Assembly (NCBI RefSeq): GCF_963674925.1
Contig: NZ_OY771649.1
Span: forward strand, 992,001-1,056,000
DNA from: an uncultured Draconibacterium sp.
Lineage (GTDB): Bacteria; Bacteroidota; Bacteroidia; Bacteroidales; Prolixibacteraceae
DNA length: 64,000 nucleotides
Direction: 5' to 3'
This document shows, piece after piece, positions 34,141 to 43,756 of this stretch. The stretch's first letter is position 1; each line of letters begins with the position of its first letter. The position numbers were made by a program, and so were the translations under genes. The notes under the pieces were generated by a model that worked only from the letters and a program-made list of their open reading frames with translations, searched no databases and was not told the DNA's origin.

Positions 34141-35535
34141 ATGACACGTTTCGTTTTTCTGTTTCTGCTTTTTTTAAGTTTTCAGCTTAACGCACAGCGC
34201 TATAAAATCGAAGTACAGCTCGACGGAGCCCCTAACAAAACGGTTCAGCTGGCCTACCATTACCTCGGTAAAATATATGCTGCCGACACTGCAAAGCTTG
34301 ATACGAACGGGCATGGCGTATTTACGGGCGACAGTGTTTTATCGCAAGGATTGTATAAAATACTGGTGGATAAAGACCACCATTTTGATTTTCTATTGGG
34401 TGCCGACCAGGATTTTAAAATAAGCAATTCCTCCTTTGAAGGTAAGGATGCAAAAATAGAAGGTGCACCGGAATCAGAAGCTTTTGTGGATTACATGAAT
34501 TTCCTGGCAGACCTGCAACAACAGAGTGCCTCGTTAAACAAAACTTACCAAAATGCCAATGCCACTGAAAGAAAAGAAATAGCCCATCAACGCGAAGAAC
34601 TGAACGACGAGATGTACGATTATTGGGCGATGATTGATAAAAAGTTCCCCGACTCGTTTCTCTACAAATTTTTAACCGCTAATTACGTTCCCAAACTCGA
34701 TGAATCAACGCTGCCAAAAGAAGTTCAGGAGAACGATTCCTTGCTCCTTTTGGCTCAGTTCAACTATCAGAAAGACCATTTTTGGGATTATTTTGATTAT
34801 ACCGACGAACGTTATCTGTTCACGCCTTTTTATAAAACAAAACTTGAAACCTGGTTTAACAAGGTGTTGTATCCGGGCTATGATTCGGTGAAGCCTTATG
34901 TTTACCAATTTATTGAAGATGTAAAACCCAATAAACGCTTGTTTCAGTTTGTCACATCTTTTTTCCTGAACAGCAGCATTAACAGTAATATTATGGGTAT
35001 GGACGCCCTTTTTGTTGATCTTGCCCGCGATTATTATTTAAATGGCGAAGCTTTTTGGGCAACGGAAGAATCGCTTGAAACCATTCGCGAGAATGTACTC
35101 TTTATGCAGGATAACCTGATCGGAGAAATTGCTCCCGACCTCACACTGGAAAGTTTTGATGGCGAATTTATCAACCTGCACCAAATCGAATCAAAATTAA
35201 CTGTAGTTCTGATTTACGAGCCCAATTGTTCGCATTGTAAGGTTTTTGTTCCCGAATTCTACAAAGAAGTATACCTGCCATACAAGGACAAAGGACTGAA
35301 AGTATATGCCATTTACTCGATGGACGACAAGGGCGAATGGACCGAATTTTTAGCCAAACACGATATGTTCGACTGGATAAATGTTTGGGATCCTCAACAT
35401 ATATCGCGCTTTAAAATAAAGTACGATGCCCGAAAAACACCCGGCGTTTATCTTCTTGACGAGAACAAAAAAATCATCGGTAAAAAAATGTCTGTAGAAC
35501 AATTAAAAGAAATTATTCCGCTTGAATTGAACTAA
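34141..35535 (+). CDS. TlpA/ResA-like thiol-disulfide oxidoreductase with DUF4369/DUF5106-type N-terminus
   Basis: 464 aa from the ATG beginning MTRFVFLFLLFLSFQLNAQ, a clear signal peptide; an in-frame TTG 12 bases upstream is less likely. The N-terminal third is a beta domain of the DUF4369 type (YKIEVQLDGAPNKTVQLAYHYLG), the middle is helical, and the C-terminus (about 315-464) is a thioredoxin fold with active site PNCSHCKVF and the cis-proline segment RKTPGVYLLD. It acts in the periplasm on disulfides, possibly in cytochrome or envelope protein maturation. Confidence 0.85.
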   Translation: MTRFVFLFLLFLSFQLNAQRYKIEVQLDGAPNKTVQLAYHYLGKIYAADTAKLDTNGHGVFTGDSVLSQGLYKILVDKDHHFDFLLGADQDFKISNSSFEGKDAKIEGAPESEAFVDYMNFLADLQQQSASLNKTYQNANATERKEIAHQREELNDEMYDYWAMIDKKFPDSFLYKFLTANYVPKLDESTLPKEVQENDSLLLLAQFNYQKDHFWDYFDYTDERYLFTPFYKTKLETWFNKVLYPGYDSVKPYVYQFIEDVKPNKRLFQFVTSFFLNSSINSNIMGMDALFVDLARDYYLNGEAFWATEESLETIRENVLFMQDNLIGEIAPDLTLESFDGEFINLHQIESKLTVVLIYEPNCSHCKVFVPEFYKEVYLPYKDKGLKVYAIYSMDDKGEWTEFLAKHDMFDWINVWDPQHISRFKIKYDARKTPGVYLLDENKKIIGKKMSVEQLKEIIPLELN

Positions 35536-35576
35536 GCTCATATAAAGCTGTTAACTTCAATAAAAATTGTAGAAAA

Positions 35577-36050
35577 ATGAATGAACAATTCAGTAAAGAA
35601 GATATTTTACAACGACAGTACGACTGGGGTAACGGCATCATTCACATTGGTAAAATTTACACCGCAAAAGGCGACTATGTGAAAGCCGCTAAAGAGCACA
35701 TCGAGGATTTGTATGGTTACGGTGAAAGCAAAGTACTTTTTAAGCCTACAAAAGCTACTGACCCTCAATTCAGGGCAAGCAAAGAAGAAGCGCTTTCGTA
35801 CTTTGTTGGTGGAAACGACAATTTCCCTGAAGACCTGGGATTTGCACTTCAGCCCTGGGAAAAAGTACGTTTTGAGGTACATGGTTTTATCGCCAATTTT
35901 AAACAGGCAATCATCATGGGAAACTACTTTTTTATTGATGCCAACGGAGCGGAAACAAAGGTAGAATATACAATGGGATTTTTCAGAGCTGCAGACAACT
36001 CGTTAAAGCTTAATCTGCACCATTCATCGTTTCCTTTTAAGCCGGAATAG
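35577..36050 (+). CDS. Conserved small cytoplasmic protein, possibly NTF2-like
   Basis: 157 aa, no signal peptide. It opens FSKEDILQRQYDWGNGIIHIGKIYTAKGDYVKAAKEHIEDLYGYG and ends in beta strands (IIMGNYFFIDANGAETKVEYTMGFF, LKLNLHHSSFPF). A helical start followed by a curved sheet suggests an NTF2/SnoaL-like fold, but this is a guess from pattern. It begins 41 bases after the oxidoreductase gene and could be co-transcribed. Confidence 0.6.
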   Translation: MNEQFSKEDILQRQYDWGNGIIHIGKIYTAKGDYVKAAKEHIEDLYGYGESKVLFKPTKATDPQFRASKEEALSYFVGGNDNFPEDLGFALQPWEKVRFEVHGFIANFKQAIIMGNYFFIDANGAETKVEYTMGFFRAADNSLKLNLHHSSFPFKPE

Positions 36051-36136
36051 ATACCTTTTATACATTACTATTGACCAGTTTCCCCTTGCGTTGATTGGAA
36101 ATTTTATTGTAACTTTTATCAACTAAAATCCAGATC

Positions 36137-37789
36137 ATGCGAAAAGCTGTTATCCTCATTGCCCTCCTAACGTTCTTCGTTCAGGCATTCTCTCAAACTG
36201 AAAGAAGCGATTCCATCCCGAATTCTGCTGCCAACAAAAATTTGCAGAAAGCGGAGGTTGCTTACGTTGTTTTTAAATCCGACACGCTATTCCCTGTTTA
36301 CGCCAATCTGGGGCCTTATACTCCCGCAGAAAGGGCAGCAACAATATCTGAAAGGTTAGAAATGATAATGACCGACAATCAGATCGATGAAAATTTATTT
36401 GCAATTACAGAGAAAAACAATTATTCAATAATTTCCTATGATAAGTATCCGTTAGCCAGTGTGAGTGAGGCAGATGCCATATTTTTCGGGAAAGCGAGAA
36501 AAGATCTGGCCAATGAATTTCTGCTGGTTGTAAAAGATTCGTATGAGAAGGCAATTTCGAAAAACAGACTATCATACTGGCTACTAATGGCACTGTATAC
36601 CATACTGGCATTGGGCGGACTTATCCTGATTATCTTCCTGATCAATAAATTTTTTAAAACAATAAATATTAAACTGGAACACTACGAGAAGGGGTTAAAA
36701 CAAAAAAGAAAAAGTTTTTTTAAATACCTTCTACCCAGTAATTCAGGAAATATTTTCCTTCTCATTTCGAAAGTAGTAAAGTTTGTGCTACTACTGTTGG
36801 TCCTTTTTTTATACCTGCCCTTTTTATTTAGCTTTTTACCGTGGACCAGAGATTTAGCAAATGAATTCTATGGTTTACTTGCCAACCCGGTAAAGAAAAT
36901 AGCCAACGATTTTGTAAGTTTTGTTCCCAACCTGTTTTCCATTTTTGTTATCATCATCATCACCCGTTATCTGTTAAAAATAATGTCGGTAGTGGTTCGG
37001 GAGCTTGAAACAGGCAAGTTGCGGATTAAAGGATTTCACAGCGATTGGGCCAAGCCAACTTTTAACCTGGTAAAAATCGTTATTTACATTATCACTGCAG
37101 TTTTTATTGTACAATACCTTCCTTCGTCAAAAGCTTTTCAGGGAGTATCCATTTTTGTTGGGGTAATTTTCACCCTTGGTTCCACATCGGCCATCGCCAA
37201 TATTGTTGCAGGAATTGTAATCACCTACATGCGACCGTTTCAAATTGGCGACCGGGTAAAGATTGGCGACACCATGGGCGATATCGTTGAAAAAAACCTG
37301 CTGGTAACCCGCATAAAAACAATAAAAAACGAAGATGTTACCATCCCAAACGCCACCATTATAAATACGCATTTGTGGAATTATACAAAAAATGCCAGTC
37401 AGCTCGGAATAATTATTCACCCTACCGTAACCATTGGCTACGATGTGCCTGCCGATACGGTAATAAAACTATTACTTGACGCGGCAAAAAATACCAAAAA
37501 CCTAACACGCGATTTTAAACCTTTTGTACTTCAGAAAAGCCTTAGCGATTTTTATGTGGAGTACGAACTAAATGTTTACACCAAACAAGCCGGAAAAATG
37601 GCGCATTTTTATTCAGAACTTAATAAAAGTATTTTGAATGAATTTAATAAAGCCGGTGTAGAAATATTGTCGCCGCACTACTCGGCTTTCCGCGATGGTA
37701 ATGCGACTACTATCCCTCAGCAGAAAAACGACACGCCCCCATCTGATCCGGTTGGCGATGTAATTAAAAAAGCTACCGGACAGAAATAA
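36137..37789 (+). CDS. MscS-family mechanosensitive channel
   Basis: 550 aa. A signal peptide (ending FVQAFSQ) and a short periplasmic domain (about 20-140) precede five or so transmembrane segments (about 147-172, 210-235, 262-285, 317-340, 345-372). The pore-lining helix and beta domain are recognisable in VGVIFTLGSTSAIANIVAGIVI and MRPFQIGDRVKIGDTMGDIVEK ... VTIPNATIINTHLWNYT. It opens under membrane tension to release solutes on osmotic downshock. Confidence 0.93.
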   Translation: MRKAVILIALLTFFVQAFSQTERSDSIPNSAANKNLQKAEVAYVVFKSDTLFPVYANLGPYTPAERAATISERLEMIMTDNQIDENLFAITEKNNYSIISYDKYPLASVSEADAIFFGKARKDLANEFLLVVKDSYEKAISKNRLSYWLLMALYTILALGGLILIIFLINKFFKTINIKLEHYEKGLKQKRKSFFKYLLPSNSGNIFLLISKVVKFVLLLLVLFLYLPFLFSFLPWTRDLANEFYGLLANPVKKIANDFVSFVPNLFSIFVIIIITRYLLKIMSVVVRELETGKLRIKGFHSDWAKPTFNLVKIVIYIITAVFIVQYLPSSKAFQGVSIFVGVIFTLGSTSAIANIVAGIVITYMRPFQIGDRVKIGDTMGDIVEKNLLVTRIKTIKNEDVTIPNATIINTHLWNYTKNASQLGIIIHPTVTIGYDVPADTVIKLLLDAAKNTKNLTRDFKPFVLQKSLSDFYVEYELNVYTKQAGKMAHFYSELNKSILNEFNKAGVEILSPHYSAFRDGNATTIPQQKNDTPPSDPVGDVIKKATGQK

Positions 37790-37792
37790 TCA

Positions 37793-39973
37793 TCACGGCA
37801 CAAATGAGATCTTTCGGGTGACATAAGTATTTCCGTAAGGAAAACGTACAAAATAAACACCGGCAGTTTTTCCACGCAGGTTGAGTTTTATACGGAAATT
37901 ATCGGTTTTTATAACTGAAGTTTTTATTTCCTGCCCGATTAAGTTATACACCACAACATTTTCCGGATCAATTTCTTTATCCGACTCCAGGTTTAGTTCG
38001 CCAGATGTTGGATTTGGATATACCCAAACATTTGTAGGTTGCTCCACATTTGGTGTATCCGTGGGTAAACTGTAGTTACATGCAACCAGCTCCATAACAT
38101 TAACCATGGCGTAGTTTTGGGTATTCAGCGATGAAAAACTTTCCCAGTTACCGTTTTGCCGTATATAAAGATGGTTGATTGCATCTTCATATTCGCGCAA
38201 CGATTGATAGATTGCAAAGGTATCAGCAACATTCATGTCGCTCAATTCGAAACCTACAAAAAAATCACCCGAAGGCTCAACCATCTGATCAAAACTTACA
38301 TAGTTCATGGCATCTTCTGCCCAATGGTCAATTGTTACTTTTTTACTGTACAACAGGTTCACCGGGTAAGTGCTACCGTCGTATACCTTCACAGTTATCC
38401 GGCTATTGTTGTTATTGGTAACCAGTTTCCCTACACCAAACGAAACGCCATCCAGAATTTCATTACCGTTAATTGAAAAGTGCTCTACAATTTCAGTTAT
38501 TCCGGCCGAATTAGTTCCGCCCCAATAGCCTTCGGTCTCGCCCAAAACAGTAAGGGCAATAGTTCCATGTTCATCCGTATCGGTCAGATTTGTGAACGCA
38601 TTACACAGGTCCTCACGGGTATTAAATTGTTTTCCATCTAACGACAAAGTTCCTGTTCCCAGGGGGTCGAGCCAATATTTTAATTGCTTTGTGGTGTCCG
38701 AACTAAAGTCCCATTGCATTGTAAAGCGGGCAAAATAATCGTTCACGGGATTTCCGCAATAAGCAGCTCCTCCCGATAAAGTGCCAATCACTTGTTTGTT
38801 CATATTAAACAATGCTCCTCCCGATGAACCGACTTCTGTAACTCCCTCGTCCCAACGCAATATATTAAACGATCCGTTTTTAGGATTTTTAACCGTCGAA
38901 GAAGTAAAGGTTTCATATTTAGGTGCATCGTAATCAAACGATATTTTTTTGATATCGCCCATCGGATGATGAATCGTTGCGGATGAATCGGGTAATACGG
39001 GCGATCGGTCCCAACCTGCATAATACGGCCTGAAATCGGGCGGTGGCAGATCGTCTAATTCCACCAGTGCAAAATCCAGGCTATCGTAATGTGCTTTCAT
39101 AATCGCTCCTGAAAGTGAATGAATGGGATCGCCATCCAGCGGAGCGCAATAAGGACTTTCGTAATTAAAGGTATAAACCGTGGTTTTTGCATAATCCCAC
39201 TTATCGTAACAATGCGATGCCGACAAAACATAAGGTTTTTTGTTCTCTGCAGTATTATTAAGCAGGGTTCCGGTGCATACTTCCCGGCCATCAACAATTA
39301 AGCGAACAACTGCATCTTTCACCTCACTCCAGCGATCACCAATTTCGCAGTTTACATCAATATTACATTCACCGGCCGGATCACCGTTTATAGGTCTTCT
39401 GTCAAACTTTAAAATTCCCATAAAATCGTGGTTTACCCGAGTAATCCTAAAATCATCAGGTGTCCCTTCTTCTTCAGGAACTTCGTATTGTACGGTAATT
39501 TTATCGCCGGCAACCGGTGCCACAGCAAATTTATGCGACGGCTTATTGTTTCGCGCAGTAAAAGCGCCGAGGTAGTGGTTATTATCTTCGTTGAAAATAA
39601 ATAAACGTCCTCTGTTGTTTAACTCAAAATCATCGAAAATAAGATTGAGCGAATAGGCATTGTCTGACGAAATGGTAATGCGCCAAACATTAAAACCGGC
39701 GTTTGTTGAATACCACACGCCTGAATTTGACGGGCTAAAATCGACATTAAAAGCATGTGCAAAAGTTAATGCCTTTAGCTGCACATCGGATGCTTTATTT
39801 GCCTTCATTGCAGCCTCAACAACACTTTGTTTTAATACCGGCATTTTTACAAACGCCCTGTCGGAACTCTTTAAAGTAACTACCTGCAAAGGAAATCCTC
39901 CTTCCGACAACTGTGCACTTACCGAATTACACACAAAAATGAGTACAATTAAAACTGGAATATACCAACGCAT
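37793..39973 (-). CDS. T9SS-secreted trypsin-like (lysyl endopeptidase-type) serine protease
   Basis: 726 aa from the internal ATG giving MRWYIPVLIVLIFVCNSVSAQ, a signal peptide; the longer frame to 40036 adds 21 unlikely residues. The S1 catalytic triad is visible: His in LSASHCYDKW, Asp in YDSLDFALVELDD, Ser in EVGSSGGALFN. The flanking cysteines (ECNIDVNCE, EVCTGTL, AYCGNP) fit the lysyl endopeptidase group. A beta-rich middle domain and a T9SS type A sorting domain (VYPNPTSGELNLES ... GKTAGVYFVRF) follow. An exported or surface-bound protease, with propeptide about 20-200. Confidence 0.88.
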   Translation of the reverse strand: MRWYIPVLIVLIFVCNSVSAQLSEGGFPLQVVTLKSSDRAFVKMPVLKQSVVEAAMKANKASDVQLKALTFAHAFNVDFSPSNSGVWYSTNAGFNVWRITISSDNAYSLNLIFDDFELNNRGRLFIFNEDNNHYLGAFTARNNKPSHKFAVAPVAGDKITVQYEVPEEEGTPDDFRITRVNHDFMGILKFDRRPINGDPAGECNIDVNCEIGDRWSEVKDAVVRLIVDGREVCTGTLLNNTAENKKPYVLSASHCYDKWDYAKTTVYTFNYESPYCAPLDGDPIHSLSGAIMKAHYDSLDFALVELDDLPPPDFRPYYAGWDRSPVLPDSSATIHHPMGDIKKISFDYDAPKYETFTSSTVKNPKNGSFNILRWDEGVTEVGSSGGALFNMNKQVIGTLSGGAAYCGNPVNDYFARFTMQWDFSSDTTKQLKYWLDPLGTGTLSLDGKQFNTREDLCNAFTNLTDTDEHGTIALTVLGETEGYWGGTNSAGITEIVEHFSINGNEILDGVSFGVGKLVTNNNNSRITVKVYDGSTYPVNLLYSKKVTIDHWAEDAMNYVSFDQMVEPSGDFFVGFELSDMNVADTFAIYQSLREYEDAINHLYIRQNGNWESFSSLNTQNYAMVNVMELVACNYSLPTDTPNVEQPTNVWVYPNPTSGELNLESDKEIDPENVVVYNLIGQEIKTSVIKTDNFRIKLNLRGKTAGVYFVRFPYGNTYVTRKISFVP

Positions 39974-40120
39974 TCTTAAATGGTTTTTGCAGGATAAATA
40001 AAATTTTACCGCGTAAATTACGTATTTTTTAGTCAATTAATATCAATCACAATACTTTTCAACAAAAACTCAGGTAATGTGTTTAATATTGCACATAACC
40101 GTTACTAATTAAAAAAAATT

Positions 40121-40501
40121 ATGAAAAAGACATTATCAATTTTCGTTGCACTCTTTTTTGTTATTAGTTTGGTAGCATTAGGTACCAATAAACCAACAAA
40201 GACCCAGGCCATGCCCGAAGATGTTAAAGAAGTAATCAAAAATTCGTGTTTTGGATGCCACAATACCGATTCCAGAAATGAAGATGCGAAAAAAGAGCTT
40301 GATTTTAACAAACTCGACAGTCTTTCGAAAATTAAAATGATTGGTACTTACAAAGAAATTGGTGAAGTACTTGAAAAAAATGAAATGCCGCCCAAAAAGT
40401 TCCTGGAAAGATTTCCTGACAAAGCTTTAAGCGATGATCATAAACAACTGTTATTGGATTGGTCGAAAAAAGAAGCAGAAGCCTTGGTAAAAGGAATGTA
40501 A
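40121..40501 (+). CDS. Exported Haem_bd-domain cytochrome c-like protein
   Basis: 126 aa with an N-terminal signal/anchor (MKKTLSIFVALFFVISLVALG). CFGCH (about residues 43-47) is the covalent haem c motif, and NEMPPKKFLERFPDKALSDDHKQLLLDW supplies the methionine-containing segment typical of the Haem_bd family. A small periplasmic haem protein, electron carrier or haem sensor. The next gene, a paralogue, begins 2 bases after the stop, so the two form an operon. Confidence 0.85.
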   Translation: MKKTLSIFVALFFVISLVALGTNKPTKTQAMPEDVKEVIKNSCFGCHNTDSRNEDAKKELDFNKLDSLSKIKMIGTYKEIGEVLEKNEMPPKKFLERFPDKALSDDHKQLLLDWSKKEAEALVKGM

Positions 40502-40502
40502 T

Positions 40503-40976
40503 ATGCGCCGAATACTTCGATTTTCAGTAATTATATTGCTGCTTGCTTTTATCGTTATCCAGTTTTTTCAACCCGAAAAAAATAACGAAGGAGTAAGCAG
40601 CAATCATATTTTTAACCAGGTAGACGTTCCTGAAAATATCCAAACCCTGCTAACAACTTCCTGTTTGGATTGCCACTCGAACCATACAAACTACTGGTGG
40701 TACAACCACATTGCACCCGTTTCGTGGATGGTGGGCGATCACATTGCAGAAGGTAAATCCGAGCTTAACTTTTCGGAATGGGGAACCATGGATATTTTTG
40801 AAAAGATTACAACACTGGAAGAGATTTGCCAGGAAGCCGAACGAAAGTCTATGCCGTTAAAATCGTACCGTGCCATTCACCCAAAAGCAAAATTAAGCGA
40901 TGAACAAATTGCCGAACTTTGCGACTGGACTACAAAAATGGCTGAAGAATTACTTGCCAGCGCGGCGGGTAAATAA
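40503..40976 (+). CDS. Second Haem_bd-domain protein
   Basis: 157 aa, anchored by an N-terminal hydrophobic segment (FSVIILLLAFIVIQFFQP). It has CLDCHSNHTNYWWYNHIAPVS, the Haem_bd signature with CxxCH, and RKSMPLKSYRAIHPKAKLSDEQIAELCDWT, which matches the end of the preceding protein (same MP and LS-D patterns). Likely the product of a tandem duplication; both would bind haem c outside the cytoplasm. Confidence 0.87.
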   Translation: MRRILRFSVIILLLAFIVIQFFQPEKNNEGVSSNHIFNQVDVPENIQTLLTTSCLDCHSNHTNYWWYNHIAPVSWMVGDHIAEGKSELNFSEWGTMDIFEKITTLEEICQEAERKSMPLKSYRAIHPKAKLSDEQIAELCDWTTKMAEELLASAAGK

Positions 40977-41020
40977 GATTAAAATTCTCATAAATATTAT
41001 CTTTACCAAAAACTGAATAG

Positions 41021-41434
41021 ATGAAAGTATTGGTAATGTATGTTGATGAGTTTTCGTACCAGCCGGCAGAGAAAAACCTTGAGGAAGTTGAAGATATTAC
41101 GGAAGGTGCGCAATTTTCAGATTCGATTTTAGCCTTTATTCAGGTTGAAGAAAGCGACGAAGAAAAAGACGTGAAAAGCCGGGAGAAAAAACTGGTTAAT
41201 CACCTGAAATGGACCGCACGAAAAAACGATTGTAAAAGTGTGATCCTTCACTCGTTTGCTCATCTTTCGGAATCGAAAGCATCAGTTGATTTTACCAAAG
41301 AACTTTTCAACCTGGCTGAAAAACGCCTGCAAAATGCCGATTTCACAACCGCACAAACCCCATTTGGTTATTTCCTCGACCTGAATATTAAAGCGCCCGG
41401 ATTTTCTCTGGCACGCATTTGGGCAACACTTTAG
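41021..41434 (+). CDS. Free-standing archaeal-type threonyl-tRNA synthetase editing domain
   Basis: 137 aa, cytoplasmic. The fold pattern KVLVMYVDEFSYQP ... DSILAFIQVEE ... CKSVILHSFAHLSESKAS ... FTTAQTPFGYFLDLNIKAPGFSLARIW matches the N-terminal editing domain of archaeal ThrRS (tRNA-Thr_ED), including the YPYAHLS-like and APFGWY-like blocks. In archaea this DTD-like domain hydrolyses Ser-tRNA(Thr). Here nothing else of a synthetase is attached, so a trans-acting tRNA deacylase is the natural reading; the substrate is unproven. It follows the haem pair by 44 bases. Confidence 0.8.
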   Translation: MKVLVMYVDEFSYQPAEKNLEEVEDITEGAQFSDSILAFIQVEESDEEKDVKSREKKLVNHLKWTARKNDCKSVILHSFAHLSESKASVDFTKELFNLAEKRLQNADFTTAQTPFGYFLDLNIKAPGFSLARIWATL

Positions 41435-41705
41435 CATTAAAGGCAAAAGTGAATGAGTTACTGAGTAACTGAGGCAAAAAATAGCAATAAGCAAAATACC
41501 TATGTGAACTATGTTCCGAATGTGGTTCAATAATCTTTCTGCCTTTTCGTGTTCTGACTGGCTATTTCTTAATCTCATGTCACTTTTTACAATTTATAAG
41601 TTGTCAATCTCCATCAATCTTAAGATCAAACTTCCATCAATCCCTACCTTCTCAGCGCGCAAATCTCACAATTTTTGTTTTTAGCCGCTGCTCAATAAAT
41701 TCAGT

Positions 41706-41713
41706 TATCTTTG
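41706..41713 (+). promoter_or_regulatory. -7 element of the DEAD-box helicase gene
   Basis: TATCTTTG, exact TAnnTTTG match, 17 bases before the ATG. The 270 bases upstream (41435-41705) hold nothing else I can support. Confidence 0.4.
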
Positions 41714-41729
41714 CCGAAAATATGTACAC

Positions 41730-42971
41730 ATGAAATTCGAGGATTATTCCATATCCAACACTATAAAAACCAACCTGGCAAGTAACGGATTCCGTCGTCC
41801 TACCGACATTCAGTTTAAAGCCATTCCCCCGGTGCTAAGAGGCGAAGATGTTTTGGCCATTGCCCAAACCGGAACCGGGAAGACCGCGGCTTTTGCTATT
41901 CCGGTAATTCATAATATTCAGCAAGCAAAGTTGAATCAACATGTTCAGGGAATAAGTTGCCTTGTTATGGCTCCAACACACGAGCTGGCGAAACAGATCA
42001 GCGAAGTGTTTGTTTCCATCTCGAAAAATACGGGGGTAAAAACTACCGTAATTATTGGTGGTGTTGATCAGGATCCTCAAATCGACCGCTTAAAAACCGG
42101 TACTGACGTTTTGGTTGCTACCCCCGGTCGCTTGTTCGACCTGGTTAGCCAGGGACACTTGAAATTGCACGGAGTAAAAACACTTATTTTGGACGAAGCC
42201 GACCACATGCTCGACCTTGGTTTTATAAAAGACATTAACGACCTGATACGCTTTCTGCCTCAAAAGCGGCAGACTTTGTTTTTCTCAGCTACAATCAATA
42301 AAAAGATTAAAAAGCTTGCTTATTCGCTGGTAAGCAATCCTATACGCATTCAGATTTCGCCCAAAGATCCGGTGGCAAAAACCATCGAGCACCAGGTGGC
42401 GTTTATCGAGATGGATGACAAAAGAGCTTTCCTGGAACGGCTTGTTGGTGAAAATCCGGAAGCTAAAATTCTGGCCTTTGTACGAACAAAAGTACGTGCC
42501 GAACGGGTAAAAAAAGCAATGGAACGTGTTGAAATTGAAAGTGACACCATTCACAGCGATAAAGAACAGGCAGAGCGCGACCAAACTATGCAACGCTTTA
42601 AAAGCGGCGAACTTAAATTGCTTATTGCTACTGATGTTAGTGCCCGGGGAATTGATATTCCGAACGTTGATTTTGTGGTGAATTATGACCTGCCTGAAGT
42701 TGCCGAAAACTATGTACACCGCGTAGGACGAACAGGACGTGGCAACCAAAAAGGAAAAGCCGTTTCGTTTTGCAGTGAAGAAGAACGTGAAATTCTGGAC
42801 GAAATAGAAAGCTTTTTGGGGAAAGACATTCATCGCCTTGAGATCGACAAAAACCTTTACAAAGAAACGCTGGATTTTACAAAAGACACCGACTACAACT
42901 GGCAAAAATTAATGCGCGAAAACGATCGCGAACTAAAAGAGATAAAAAAGAAGAAAAAAAAGAAAAAGTAA
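41730..42971 (+). CDS. DEAD-box ATP-dependent RNA helicase (RhlE-like)
   Basis: 413 aa. Motifs in order: Q motif (FRRPTDIQ), Walker A AQTGTGKT, PTHELAKQ, TPGRL, DEAD in LILDEADHMLD, SAT in LFFSATI, ATDVSARGIDIP, and HRVGRTGR. The C-terminal tail is a basic run of nine lysines, likely for RNA contact. It unwinds RNA structures in ribosome assembly or mRNA decay. It stops 6 bases before the convergent DUF1080 gene. Confidence 0.95.
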   Translation: MKFEDYSISNTIKTNLASNGFRRPTDIQFKAIPPVLRGEDVLAIAQTGTGKTAAFAIPVIHNIQQAKLNQHVQGISCLVMAPTHELAKQISEVFVSISKNTGVKTTVIIGGVDQDPQIDRLKTGTDVLVATPGRLFDLVSQGHLKLHGVKTLILDEADHMLDLGFIKDINDLIRFLPQKRQTLFFSATINKKIKKLAYSLVSNPIRIQISPKDPVAKTIEHQVAFIEMDDKRAFLERLVGENPEAKILAFVRTKVRAERVKKAMERVEIESDTIHSDKEQAERDQTMQRFKSGELKLLIATDVSARGIDIPNVDFVVNYDLPEVAENYVHRVGRTGRGNQKGKAVSFCSEEEREILDEIESFLGKDIHRLEIDKNLYKETLDFTKDTDYNWQKLMRENDRELKEIKKKKKKKK

Positions 42972-42977
42972 GTGTTA

Positions 42978-43658
42978 TCACTTGCCTTCTATCTTGCGCA
43001 TGGCAATATTACGCAGCTCGGCGGTTGTCATCCAGGTACATATTCCAAAAGGTTTTGAAAGCGATACCTCCGGCCGGATACTCAACATGTGACCGGTATA
43101 ATTGAATTCTACCAGCTTCTCATCATCAATCCAGGCGCGGATTGTTGTTTCTGTTACTTGCAGGCGAATGGTATACCATACTTCCTTTTCGAAGTTCTTT
43201 AGCACCTGCGTTTTGTTCTCCGAAGCGTCAACTCCATCAATACTGCTTAATCCGACAACAGGGCCTCCCCACCCTCCAACAATCAGCGAACAAAAATCAT
43301 CATTAACCGGGAAAGTCATTCCACAAAAAAAGTCGTTACCAACCATTTTGCGGGCCTCCAGCTGTACTTCGTAATTTACATTTGGGAAAGTATCTGTCCA
43401 GGTAATTCCACTGCAACCATCGCCGTAGTTAATAACGATGCATCCATCCGAAACTTTTACAGGCCCTTCGGTGCCGAACGATGCTATCTCCCAGTTATCG
43501 AGTGTATTTCCGTTGAATAAGGCCTGCCAGCCCTCAGGAATGGCTGGAACATAGTTCTGTTTTTGGTTACTGCCTTTCTTTGCCGGGCTGTTACATGACG
43601 TAAACAGCGTTATGAAAGCCAGCATACAACACAAATAAATAAATCCTGAACGCGTCAT
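42978..43658 (-). CDS. DUF1080 (3-keto-disaccharide hydrolase-type) lipoprotein
   Basis: 226 aa. The signal peptide ends with a lipobox at FTSC (Cys22). The mature domain begins EGWQALFNGNTLDNWEI, the hallmark opening of DUF1080, a concanavalin-like beta-sandwich. In Bacteroidota some DUF1080 proteins cleave 3-keto-glycosides made by Gfo/Idh oxidoreductases. Two such oxidoreductases are encoded 4-9 kb away, but not in the same operon. The substrate is unknown. Confidence 0.82.
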   Translation of the reverse strand: MTRSGFIYLCCMLAFITLFTSCNSPAKKGSNQKQNYVPAIPEGWQALFNGNTLDNWEIASFGTEGPVKVSDGCIVINYGDGCSGITWTDTFPNVNYEVQLEARKMVGNDFFCGMTFPVNDDFCSLIVGGWGGPVVGLSSIDGVDASENKTQVLKNFEKEVWYTIRLQVTETTIRAWIDDEKLVEFNYTGHMLSIRPEVSLSKPFGICTWMTTAELRNIAMRKIEGK

Positions 43659-43693
43659 TTTTTATTTAAAATTACGAAAGATGCAGCTCTCTA

Positions 43694-43733
43694 CAAAAAA
43701 AGCTGGCCCCACCTAAAAGGCAGAGCCAGCTTT
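43694..43733 (-). terminator. Terminator of ilvC
   Basis: On the minus strand AAAGCTGGC and GCCAGCTTT arms (plus 43725-43733 and 43699-43707) enclose a loop, followed by a U run. Confidence 0.8.
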
Positions 43734-43756
43734 GAATTTATATGATCGTCTGTTTT

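Noticed and set aside
39974..40036. 21-residue N-terminal extension of the T9SS protease
   Set aside because: The signal peptide starts at the internal ATG (39973); the extension would bury it.
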